DNA of 6,741 nucleotides from positions 1 through 6,741 of the forward strand of contig RXIJ01000071.1 in the NCBI GenBank assembly GCA_004212095.1. The letters are read 5' to 3'. Position numbers and translations under genes: made by a program. Of the stretch, positions 1 through 5,349 are shown piece by piece (within the stretch, counting starts at the first letter, position 1; each line of letters starts with the position of its first letter). The notes beneath the pieces were generated by a model. The model did no database searches. It had not been told where the DNA came from and saw nothing but the letters and a program-made list of their open reading frames with translations. The DNA comes from Methanosarcinales archaeon. GTDB lineage: Archaea > Halobacteriota > Methanosarcinia > Methanosarcinales > EX4572-44.

Positions 1-112
1 TATCTAAAAATCCGAGTGTTTTATCACCACGGGGAAGTGCAGAGAACTGGAAAGGCACCTCCTCTTTTTTCTTCTGCCTGGCTTCGCGGTTAAATTCTCT
101 GTTTTGATCCAT
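1..112 (-). CDS. Hypothetical protein, 5' end only
   Basis: This reading frame starts at ATG 112-110 on the minus strand and is open to the window edge, giving about 37 residues that begin MDQNREFNREARQKKKEEV. The first 20 residues are very polar and rich in Lys, Arg and Glu; the next part (PFQFSALPRGDKTLGFLD) looks like the start of a folded domain. The start is supported by AAAGG just upstream on the minus strand and by an in-frame TGA nine codons upstream with no other ATG between. It is divergent from mptD and could share its control region. I do not recognise the family, and too little is visible to suggest a function. Confidence 0.6.
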   Translation of the reverse strand, partial: MDQNREFNREARQKKKEEVPFQFSALPRGDKTLGFLD

Positions 113-145
113 ACCTTTCGGTGTCAGGGATGTTGATCACGCAGT

Positions 146-209
146 ATTCTGGCAGGTACCTTAAATGTGCTCTCTCGTAAAATTTAAGGAAAGATGAATA
201 AACCAGAAT
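146..209. promoter_or_regulatory. Nested inverted repeats in divergent promoter region
   Basis: An inner perfect 8-bp inverted repeat, CCTTAAAT at 159-166 and ATTTAAGG at 182-189, is enclosed by an outer perfect 7-bp repeat, ATTCTGG at 146-152 and CCAGAAT at 203-209. The two dyads have nearly the same centre, 174 and 177.5. Each inner arm reads ATTTAAGG in its own outward direction, so the arms could be TATA-like boxes for the minus-strand gene starting at 112 and for mptD at 240. Alternatively the region is a regulator-binding site. The repeats are seen directly; the role is inferred. Confidence 0.4.
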
Positions 210-210
210 G

Positions 211-223
211 TTTAAGAAAAATA
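211..223 (+). promoter_or_regulatory. Candidate TATA box of mptD
   Basis: TTTAAGAAAAATA is centred about 23-25 bases before the mptD ATG, the spacing expected if transcription begins at or next to the start codon. No Shine-Dalgarno sequence precedes the ATG and an in-frame TAG lies only three codons upstream (228-230), so a leaderless mRNA fits. The ATTTAAGG at 182-189 is an alternative box that would give a leader of roughly 28 bases. Confidence 0.35.
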
Positions 224-239
224 CGCATAGTATATTATT

Positions 240-599
240 ATGAAACATAGAATTATATCGTCAGGTGAACAGGCAGTATTTGAAGCAGGGATTAAGCTTG
301 GGGCATTGTACCACCAATTCACAGGTGCCCCAATCAGTCCCACGAGTGTTGATTCTATGGAAAAAGCCATAGAAGAAAGTATTGCTCTTCAACCTTATGT
401 AATAAATATAACTGTGAAAATAGACCGCGACATTATAAACGCACGTTTAAATAAATTCGGGTACTGTGAAATCGAGGGACGCATGCTGGATATAACTCTT
501 ATAACGCGTGTTGGATGCAGCACAGCGACAGTGAGACTGTCTTATGACAGCAAACTTGAGTATCCTTTAATGAAGATATTGCAAATAGAGGAGAACTGA
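240..599 (+). CDS. mptD: Archaeal dihydroneopterin aldolase MptD
   Basis: This 119-residue protein matches the archaeal MptD (DUF372, MJ1585-type) family. The enzyme cleaves 7,8-dihydroneopterin to 6-hydroxymethyl-7,8-dihydropterin and glycolaldehyde in the cytoplasm, on the way to tetrahydromethanopterin. Recognition rests on the family block FEAGIKLGALYHQFTGAPIS (residues 14-33), LQPYV (50-54), GRMLDI (80-85) and the end LEYPLMKI (106-113). E15, H25, Q51 and Y102 fall where, from memory, the catalytic Glu25, His35, Gln61 and Tyr111 lie in MJ1585, all at an offset of about ten. Length is normal for the family. The ATG at 240 is the only reasonable start, because TAG lies at 228-230 in frame. 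It is not unrelated bacterial FolB, whose motifs are absent. It shares a pathway with mptA 1.3 kb away, although queC and moaC lie between. Confidence 0.9.
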   Translation: MKHRIISSGEQAVFEAGIKLGALYHQFTGAPISPTSVDSMEKAIEESIALQPYVINITVKIDRDIINARLNKFGYCEIEGRMLDITLITRVGCSTATVRLSYDSKLEYPLMKILQIEEN

Positions 600-631
600 T
601 GCAGTTCAACATCGGGTGGAAATCCGCATAA
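588..631 (+). other. Strong ribosome-binding site with a 10-codon ORF
   Basis: GAGGAG (588-593) lies five bases before an ATG at 599-601 that overlaps the mptD stop codon as TGATG. The frame that opens reads MQFNIGWKSA and stops at TAA 629-631, only 26 bases before the end of queC, which is convergent. This is the usual layout of a translationally coupled downstream gene, but almost no gene is there. It may be the stump of a lost operon partner or simply the chance result of Glu-Glu codons at the end of mptD. Confidence 0.2.
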
Positions 632-656
632 AACCACGAGATTTGAGTTGTTACTC

Positions 657-1346
657 TTAATCCTGCAGAGTTGTAAACGGATCAGGAAAACCAGCCTCAT
701 CAAAGGCACGCTTGCGACGCATGCAGGATTCACATACTCCACAGGGTAGAGTTTTTTCATTGTAGCACGACCATGACCACTTAAAAGGTGCATCGATACT
801 CATACCAAGCTTCACGATCCCGACTTTATTTAATGATTGTAGTGGTGCGTACACAACAGGATGATTCAATGTGCCGTATTCAAGTACCTTATTAAACAGC
901 TCAACAAATCTTGTTGAATTATCAGGAAATGTGAAAGCCTCCTCGTAATCAAAACCGGTGACTATTGTCCCATAACCATAGTTTTCTGCAAAGGATGCAG
1001 CAATAGATAAAAATACCATATTTCGGGCAGGCACCCACACCGCTTCAGCTGTTTTAAAAATAATAGAACTACTATCAAGTTCATCTGCACTGTTGATTGT
1101 TGGAACGTCTATGTTAGTAGCAGTAAGTGCATTGTCAAACTCTGAGAGCCATGGCAGTTCAATGACCTGTTGAGAAACACCATAATGTGCTGCTATTTTT
1201 GCTGAATATTTAAGTTCATGCCTGCAGGCTCTCTGCCCATAATCGAAAGTAAGACACAAAAGCTCATCAAACTCATCAAAAACTTTTTTAAAAGCAACCA
1301 CTGAGTCCATTCCAGCAGATAATAATACCACTGCGTTGTTTGTCAT
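657..1346 (-). CDS. queC: 7-cyano-7-deazaguanine (preQ0) synthase QueC
   Basis: QueC uses ATP and ammonia to turn 7-carboxy-7-deazaguanine into preQ0, the precursor of archaeosine in archaeal tRNA. The 229-residue product has an N-terminal PP-loop (LLSAGMDS, 8-15), FDYGQRACRHE (34-44), the segment WVPARNMVFLSIA (104-116), and a C-terminal zinc site made of C194, C202, C205 and C208 followed by the family ending AFDEAGFPDP. The frame is open to 1403, but homologues begin two or three residues before AVVLLS, so ATG 1346-1344 is the better start and the extra 19 residues are probably untranslated. The PP-loop has Ala where SGGxDS is usual, which I take as tolerated because every other motif is kept. 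It is convergent with mptD and divergent from moaC. No QueD or QueE is in the window. Confidence 0.9.
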   Translation of the reverse strand: MTNNAVVLLSAGMDSVVAFKKVFDEFDELLCLTFDYGQRACRHELKYSAKIAAHYGVSQQVIELPWLSEFDNALTATNIDVPTINSADELDSSSIIFKTAEAVWVPARNMVFLSIAASFAENYGYGTIVTGFDYEEAFTFPDNSTRFVELFNKVLEYGTLNHPVVYAPLQSLNKVGIVKLGMSIDAPFKWSWSCYNEKTLPCGVCESCMRRKRAFDEAGFPDPFTTLQD

Positions 1347-1369
1347 AATACTAATAAATGTGTCATAGA

Positions 1370-1383
1370 AAAGTTTATACTTT
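1370..1383. promoter_or_regulatory. Shared near-palindromic TATA element of queC and moaC
   Basis: AAAGTTTATACTTT is an inverted repeat (AAAGT and ACTTT around TTAT) in the gap between the divergent genes queC and moaC. Read on the minus strand it gives TATAAACTTT, centred about 30 bases before the queC ATG; read on the plus strand it gives TTTATACTTT, about 46 bases before the moaC ATG. One TBP site could thus serve both genes, giving a nearly leaderless queC mRNA and a moaC mRNA with a leader of about 20 bases that includes its ribosome-binding site. The symmetry is seen; the bidirectional use is inferred. Confidence 0.4.
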
Positions 1384-1422
1384 ACGATTGCATTTACCAA
1401 CAAGTAAGATTTGAGGCTACGT

Positions 1423-1896
1423 ATGGATTTTTCTCATATCAAAGATGATCACGCACAGATGGTTGATATAAGTGGAAAGAATGACTCAATAAGAATTGCT
1501 TCTGCAAGAGGGGGCATTAAACTTCGTCCCTTAACAATTGATGCAATAAGAAATCAGCAGGTAACAAAAGGGAATGTGCTTGCAACAGCACGAATTGCAG
1601 CCATTTTAGCAGTGAAAAAAACACCGGAATTGATACCTATGTGTCATCAGGTGTCCATCGACAGCATTGATATAATTTTTGATGTGTCAAGCACAACCAT
1701 AACTGTTGAGGTTATTGTAAAATCAGACGGCAAAACAGGTGTTGAGATGGATGCTTTGACAGGTGTTTCTGCTGCTCTCTTAACGATCTGGGATATGGTA
1801 AAATCAGCAGAGAAAGACGAGACTGGTAACTATCCACTAACAATGATTCAAGAGATTAAAGTGATAAGTAAAACAAAAGAAGAAAAATTAAGTTAG
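1423..1896 (+). CDS. moaC: Cyclic pyranopterin monophosphate synthase MoaC
   Basis: MoaC converts the GTP-derived product of MoaA (3',8-cyclo-7,8-dihydro-GTP) into cyclic pyranopterin monophosphate, the first pterin of molybdenum or tungsten cofactor synthesis. The 157-residue product has the family motifs in order: MVDISGK (13-19), VTKGNVLATARIAAI (47-61), IPMCHQV (71-77) and GKTGVEMDALTGVSAALLTI (103-122) followed by WDMVKSAEKD. By comparison with E. coli MoaC, K49, H75, E108, D124 and K127 match catalytic or binding residues, while the second Glu of VEMEAL is Asp here (D110), a conservative change. The ATG at 1423 is preferred over TTG 1411 because GAGG (1413-1416) lies six bases before it and homologues start just ahead of the conserved MVDI. 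It converges on mptA with an 8-bp gap. In methanogens the cofactor is needed by formylmethanofuran dehydrogenase. Confidence 0.93.
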   Translation: MDFSHIKDDHAQMVDISGKNDSIRIASARGGIKLRPLTIDAIRNQQVTKGNVLATARIAAILAVKKTPELIPMCHQVSIDSIDIIFDVSSTTITVEVIVKSDGKTGVEMDALTGVSAALLTIWDMVKSAEKDETGNYPLTMIQEIKVISKTKEEKLS

Positions 1897-1904
1897 GTAT
1901 AGTT

Positions 1905-2840
1905 TCAGCCCTCATTCCAAAGCTCGTCTCGCAGTTCCTTTATGGTAGCCGTTCGCTCTGCAAAAGCATTGTGTCTGTGAATGCTTTCTTCGTTGATCTG
2001 TTTGATTGTTACAATGGTATCTTCTGGCAGTTGTTTGAATTCTTCCACTATTTTTTGAACCATGGTACGCACACAATCCTCTACGAATTTTGGATTGCGA
2101 TGTGCCTGTTCAACAAGGGCAACTTCATCTCCCCTTTTCAAGAACTCATATACCGTTGCGCTCATTGAATCTTCTATGATGTGTATGATCTTATCAAGCG
2201 GTACATTAACTCCATCATGCACTTCTATTGTTATTGTGCCACGACCGCGCTGGTTGTGTGTTGCCATTGGAATCTTTTCTAAGATTCTTTCTATTATTCC
2301 TTTTGAGATTCCAAGTTTTTCCAGTTCGTTGATTGCTTTATCCTGCATGATCTCCTGAGCACAGGGGCATGCGGTGATGCCAAGAACTTCTGCTCCAATC
2401 AGTTTTCGAACAATTGTTTTTTCGCCCCTGATCGCTGTTGCCTCTGCAATCATGTCAACAATCTCCTGGCATGTTACATGGTCATAGGGAGTTTTTCTTT
2501 TTATCGCATACTCACTTTTCATTCGAACCTCTGCCCGATTCGCATATTCGTGTTGATCCAGTAATTTTCTTGCTACTGCCCCACAGAGCTCCTCCACTCC
2601 ATACACAGGACTTTTAACAGCTTCTTCTATCACAGAATCCACTGCCTCGAAATTTCGTGAAAGATTTGCACCCTTCCGATCCAATGGCAAATCGACAAAG
2701 ATATCAAAGGTAGAAATGAGTATAATTGGGCGTCTGTTATTTCGAGTTATCTCTACAAGTTTTTTAACATTTGTGACGCCTACTCGTGTTAGGTTTACAG
2801 GAATCTCTGGTTTATTGGCTTGTACATCTGGTAAAGACAC
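1905..2840 (-). CDS. mptA: GTP cyclohydrolase MptA (archaeal, Fe(II)-dependent)
   Basis: MptA opens GTP to 7,8-dihydroneopterin 2',3'-cyclic phosphate, the committed step of methanopterin synthesis; MptB and then MptD follow. The 311-residue product has normal length and the family blocks LPDVQ (3-7), FDIFVDLPLDRKGANLSRN (45-63), GITACPCAQE (154-163), ATHNQRGRGTITIEV (193-207), EQAHRNPKF (244-252) and SIHRHNAFAE (286-295). The Cys of ACPC and the nearby His residues are the likely metal ligands by analogy with the FolE2/MptA superfamily. The frame can be read from TTG 2849, but that codon lies only one base after AGGAG. GTG 2840 is nine bases after it and gives the N-terminus seen in relatives, so I use the GTG. 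The related bacterial enzyme FolE2 is the alternative, but the VGVTNVKKLVEI segment and the mptD neighbour favour MptA. The leader is unusual (see the repeats and the upstream ORF). Confidence 0.93.
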   Translation of the reverse strand: MSLPDVQANKPEIPVNLTRVGVTNVKKLVEITRNNRRPIILISTFDIFVDLPLDRKGANLSRNFEAVDSVIEEAVKSPVYGVEELCGAVARKLLDQHEYANRAEVRMKSEYAIKRKTPYDHVTCQEIVDMIAEATAIRGEKTIVRKLIGAEVLGITACPCAQEIMQDKAINELEKLGISKGIIERILEKIPMATHNQRGRGTITIEVHDGVNVPLDKIIHIIEDSMSATVYEFLKRGDEVALVEQAHRNPKFVEDCVRTMVQKIVEEFKQLPEDTIVTIKQINEESIHRHNAFAERTATIKELRDELWNEG

Positions 2841-2913
2841 AACAGGCAACTCCTACGAGTTCAATTTCTTTTACAGTACTGAACACTCCGTGTGCAGAAA
2901 TCAATAGTAGCAT
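2812..2913 (-). CDS. Possible upstream ORF overlapping the mptA start
   Basis: GGAGGAG (plus-strand 2923-2929) lies nine bases before ATG 2913-2911, and a 33-codon frame follows that ends at TAA 2814-2812, 29 bases inside mptA in another frame. The peptide begins MLLLISAHGVFSTVKE and ends VACCVFTRCTSQ, with three cysteines; I recognise no family. Its ribosome-binding site matches the consensus better than that of mptA. It could be a regulatory leader peptide whose translation blocks or couples to mptA, or a relic left when the leader was duplicated. Nothing shows that it is translated. Confidence 0.3.
   Translation of the reverse strand: MLLLISAHGVFSTVKEIELVGVACCVFTRCTSQ
2841..2874 (-). repeat. 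Direct repeat copy 1, mptA ribosome-binding module
   Basis: On the minus strand this 34-bp unit starts with GTAAAAGAAATTGAACTCG, continues through TAGGAG and ends directly against the mptA GTG at 2840. It differs from the copy at 2914-2947 at 3 of 34 positions. The ribosome-binding site is inside the repeat. No TATA-like sequence is evident just upstream of this copy. Confidence 0.8.
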
Positions 2914-2947
2914 AACAGGTAGCTCCTCCGAGTTCAATTTCTTTTAC
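2914..2947 (-). repeat. Direct repeat copy 2, upstream ribosome-binding module
   Basis: This is the second 34-bp unit, offset by 73 bp from the first and 31/34 identical. It carries GGAGGAG instead of GTAGGAG and also ends exactly at a start codon, ATG 2913. Because 73 is not a multiple of three, the two start codons are in different frames. Only this copy has TATA-like DNA just upstream. Confidence 0.8.
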
Positions 2948-2948
2948 G

Positions 2949-2985
2949 TATTATAACTGTTTCGGTTCTAAATCTAAAATTTTTA
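2949..2985 (-). promoter_or_regulatory. Candidate promoter region of mptA
   Basis: Two AT-rich minus-strand candidates are visible. GTTATAATA (2957-2949) would start transcription near 2926, inside the GGAGGAG. AAATTTTAGATTTAG (2985-2971 region) would start it near 2947-2950, so that the upstream repeat copy would be the first part of the mRNA. The second option keeps the ribosome-binding site intact and is slightly preferred. The same DNA must also hold the promoter of the divergent toroid gene at 2991. Confidence 0.35.
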
Positions 2986-2990
2986 GGATT

Positions 2991-3767
2991 ATGACGCAGT
3001 CAATAAATATATATTGCAGGGAGCATAAGTTGAGACCCATGCAACAGATAGATTTGCCAGAGTTTAAGTCTAAAAGTGCAATAGATGCCGGACTTGAGTA
3101 CATAAAAAATCTTTCTACTGATAATGTTAAAAGTGTATCTCGTATCATCCAGGCACTTTCTCTTGGAAACGCAGACTCTTCCCAACCATCTGCTTACGTG
3201 GGCTGGCTGATTAAAGAGAAAAAAGATGACCACTGGGAAACAGATAATGTTTTGCTGGATACGGCACGTGCTGTTTCGGCTCTCGCATCGTATGGGATTA
3301 TATTTCCTGATGTGAGCAGGTGGCTACTAAAGCAGCAGCTGGATGATGGCTCATGGAATAATAATCTTACAGAGACTGCTTACGTGTTAATTGCACTTGG
3401 AGATGTAAAGGAAAGAAACATCAGTGGATGCAGATGGCTGACTGAAAATCCAGAGCTTACATCCACCGGCACGATTGCTCTTGCCATTACTGCACTATGC
3501 AAACACGGTTTTAATGAAGGGGATTTTATTGATCGAAACGTGGTACTGCTCAGAGAGAGGCAACTTGCTGATTGTAGTTGGAAAAGCATTGCTATATCCA
3601 ATATGGTTGTTCAAGCGCTATTTGCTGCTGGTGAAGAAAAGGCAGCAATTCGTGCAGTTCCCTGGATATTATCCCAGCAGCGAGAGGATTGTAGCTGGAA
3701 GAATAAAAGTGATAACACTGCTTTAACGCTCATCACTCTAAAGATGATTACAGCATGGAAAAAGTAA
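2991..3767 (+). CDS. Alpha/alpha-toroid protein with prenyltransferase/terpene-cyclase-like repeats
   Basis: The 258-residue product consists mostly of helical-hairpin repeats of about 39 residues that carry QW-like signatures of the squalene cyclase and prenyltransferase-beta superfamily. Trp-centred turns fall at KKDDHW (77-82), QQLDDGSW (115-122), QLADCSW (191-197) and QQREDCSW (229-236), and a weaker unit fits near 150-160. Between them are amphipathic helices such as TAYVLIALG and TIALAITAL. The DXDD acid motif of squalene-hopene cyclases is absent, and so are the zinc ligands expected of a protein prenyltransferase beta subunit, so I do not assign catalysis. It is much shorter than a cyclase (about 600 residues or more). 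No signal peptide or membrane span is seen. It lies 63 bp upstream of the radical SAM gene on the same strand. ATG 2991 has only a weak, close AGGA; ATG 3039 is a possible alternative start. Confidence 0.7.
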   Translation: MTQSINIYCREHKLRPMQQIDLPEFKSKSAIDAGLEYIKNLSTDNVKSVSRIIQALSLGNADSSQPSAYVGWLIKEKKDDHWETDNVLLDTARAVSALASYGIIFPDVSRWLLKQQLDDGSWNNNLTETAYVLIALGDVKERNISGCRWLTENPELTSTGTIALAITALCKHGFNEGDFIDRNVVLLRERQLADCSWKSIAISNMVVQALFAAGEEKAAIRAVPWILSQQREDCSWKNKSDNTALTLITLKMITAWKK

Positions 3768-3782
3768 TAGTACAGGTGGTTT

Positions 3783-3826
3783 GTATTATAGTAGTGGGGG
3801 GCGTTGTTCCTCGATAAATAAGTGAT
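3783..3826 (+). promoter_or_regulatory. Candidate promoter and ribosome-binding site of the radical SAM gene
   Basis: GTATTATA (3783-3790) is TATA-like and would place the transcript start near 3812-3816. GTGAT (3822-3826), complementary to the AUCAC of the usual archaeal 16S 3' end, lies four bases before ATG 3831. The radical SAM gene may therefore have its own promoter in addition to any read-through from the toroid gene; no terminator separates the two. Confidence 0.35.
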
Positions 3827-3830
3827 ATTT

Positions 3831-5330
3831 ATGAGAGTTACGAAATCTTTATGTCCTGAATGCCACAAAGTTATAAAAGCAGAAATTTTTGAAGACCGTG
3901 AAGGGAAAATAAGAATTAGAAAAACCTGTGATATTCATGGAGTATTCGAAGACATCTATTGGTCTGATGCTGAGTTGTACAAAAAATTTGAAAAGTACTG
4001 GTACGATGGTAGCGGGATCAGTGAGCCAAACACATCACTAAATAACAACTGCCCATATAATTGCGGTATGTGTGAAGACCATAAAACAACAACAATTCTT
4101 GCTAATATTGATGTGACTAACCAATGTAATCAGCAATGTCCCATATGTTTTGCAAACGCTGCAAGCGCTGGATATGTTTATGAGCCCACGATTGAGCAAA
4201 TAAAAGATATGCTGACTGGTCTTCGAAACCAGAAGCCAGTTCCATGTCCGGCAGTTCAATTTGCAGGTGGGGAGCCGACAGTACGAGAGAATATCGTTGA
4301 AATCGTGAAGGCTGCAAGTGATATTGGTTTTCCACAGATACAAATAGCAACTAATGGCATTAAACTTGCTAAAAGCGTGGAATTGTGTAAAAAACTTTGT
4401 GCTGCAGGTCTTAAAACAGTATACCTTCAGTTTGATGGTCTGACTGAAAAACCCTATATAATAGCTCGTGGACACAATGCACTCCCGCTAAAACTAAAGG
4501 CAATAGAAAACTGCAGAACAGCCGGGCTTGCTAGTATCGCTCTTGTGCCCACCGTTGTGAAAGGCGTGAATGATGATCAGCTTGGGGATATCATACGATT
4601 TGCTGCAAAAAACAACGATGTGGTAAAAGGTATTAACTTCCAGCCAGTCTCCTTTGCCGGGCGTATCGATAAAACCGAGCGTGAACGAATGAGAACTACC
4701 ATACCTGACGTGCTCCACCTTATAGAAAAACAAACAGGAGGCGAGATTGCAACATCTGATTTTTATCCAGTGCCATTCATTTTACCTATTTCCCATTTTG
4801 TTGCATCCGGAAAGAATGAGCCTTATGCCGAATTCTCAATACATCCACACTGCGGCGCAGGCACTTATGTATATATTGAAAATGGAAAAATGATACCGAT
4901 TACTCGCTTCATTGATGTTGAGGGGTTACTTGAATTCGTAAATGAACTTGCTGCTGGGATAGAACGCAAAAAATATACAAAATCTTTCGGGAAGCTAACT
5001 GCTATTGGAAAACTCATAAAAGGCATCTCAAGGTTCGTTGATCCGGACCTTGCTCCAAGTCAGGTTAATGTGAGAAAGCTTTTTATTGACGTTCTTAAAG
5101 AGGGGACCAATGAAGCTACAAAAGAATTCCATCGCAATACTCTTTTCCTCGGAATCATGCACTTCCAGGACATGTACAACATAGATCTTGAGCGAATACA
5201 GCGATGCGGCATTCACTACGCGACACCAGACGGTAGAATAATACCATTCTGCACCTATAATACCCTGTACCGTGAAGAAGTGGAAAGAAAATTTGCACAG
5301 CCACTAAACACACCAGTAAAACATAAATAA
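3831..5330 (+). CDS. tes: Radical SAM protein, tetraether synthase (Tes)/MJ0619 family
   Basis: The 499-residue product looks full length. It has an N-terminal Cys/His knuckle (C8, C11, C33, H36; rubredoxin-like), a CX3CX2C at C74, C78 and C81, the canonical radical SAM CX3CX2C at C99, C103 and C106 (VTNQCNQQCPICFAN), the SAM-binding FAGGEPT (144-150), ATNG (173-176), LQFDG (199-203), NFQPVSFAGRI (269-279), and a C-terminal CGIHYATPDGRIIPFCTYN segment with C459 and C474; C341 is another candidate ligand. This layout is that of M. jannaschii MJ0619, shown in 2022 to be tetraether synthase, which joins the phytanyl ends of archaeal lipids by sp3 C-C bonds. The same protein was earlier reported as a methylase of 6-hydroxymethyl-7,8-dihydropterin. 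The family is certain; the substrate here is inferred, and paralogues exist. ATG 3831 is chosen over GTG 3822, which lies inside the likely ribosome-binding site. Confidence 0.85.
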   Translation: MRVTKSLCPECHKVIKAEIFEDREGKIRIRKTCDIHGVFEDIYWSDAELYKKFEKYWYDGSGISEPNTSLNNNCPYNCGMCEDHKTTTILANIDVTNQCNQQCPICFANAASAGYVYEPTIEQIKDMLTGLRNQKPVPCPAVQFAGGEPTVRENIVEIVKAASDIGFPQIQIATNGIKLAKSVELCKKLCAAGLKTVYLQFDGLTEKPYIIARGHNALPLKLKAIENCRTAGLASIALVPTVVKGVNDDQLGDIIRFAAKNNDVVKGINFQPVSFAGRIDKTERERMRTTIPDVLHLIEKQTGGEIATSDFYPVPFILPISHFVASGKNEPYAEFSIHPHCGAGTYVYIENGKMIPITRFIDVEGLLEFVNELAAGIERKKYTKSFGKLTAIGKLIKGISRFVDPDLAPSQVNVRKLFIDVLKEGTNEATKEFHRNTLFLGIMHFQDMYNIDLERIQRCGIHYATPDGRIIPFCTYNTLYREEVERKFAQPLNTPVKHK

Positions 5331-5349
5331 AATCAATGAGCAGCGACTT

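Noticed and set aside
1347..1403. N-terminal extension of QueC by 19 residues
   Set aside because: The extension covers the shared TATA element, has no ribosome-binding site and no counterpart in the family.
2062..2358. 98-codon plus-strand frame inside mptA
   Set aside because: It is antisense to strongly conserved mptA coding sequence and resembles no protein.
2840..2849. TTG 2849 as the mptA start
   Set aside because: It is only one base from the AGGAG site and adds residues not expected in relatives; GTG 2840 has ideal spacing and matches the repeat boundary.
2874..2881. CAGTACTG palindrome between the two mptA leader repeats
   Set aside because: Eight bases is too short to support an operator call without a second copy.
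4038..4475. 145-codon minus-strand frame inside the radical SAM gene
   Set aside because: It is antisense to the most conserved part of the radical SAM gene, with no family features.
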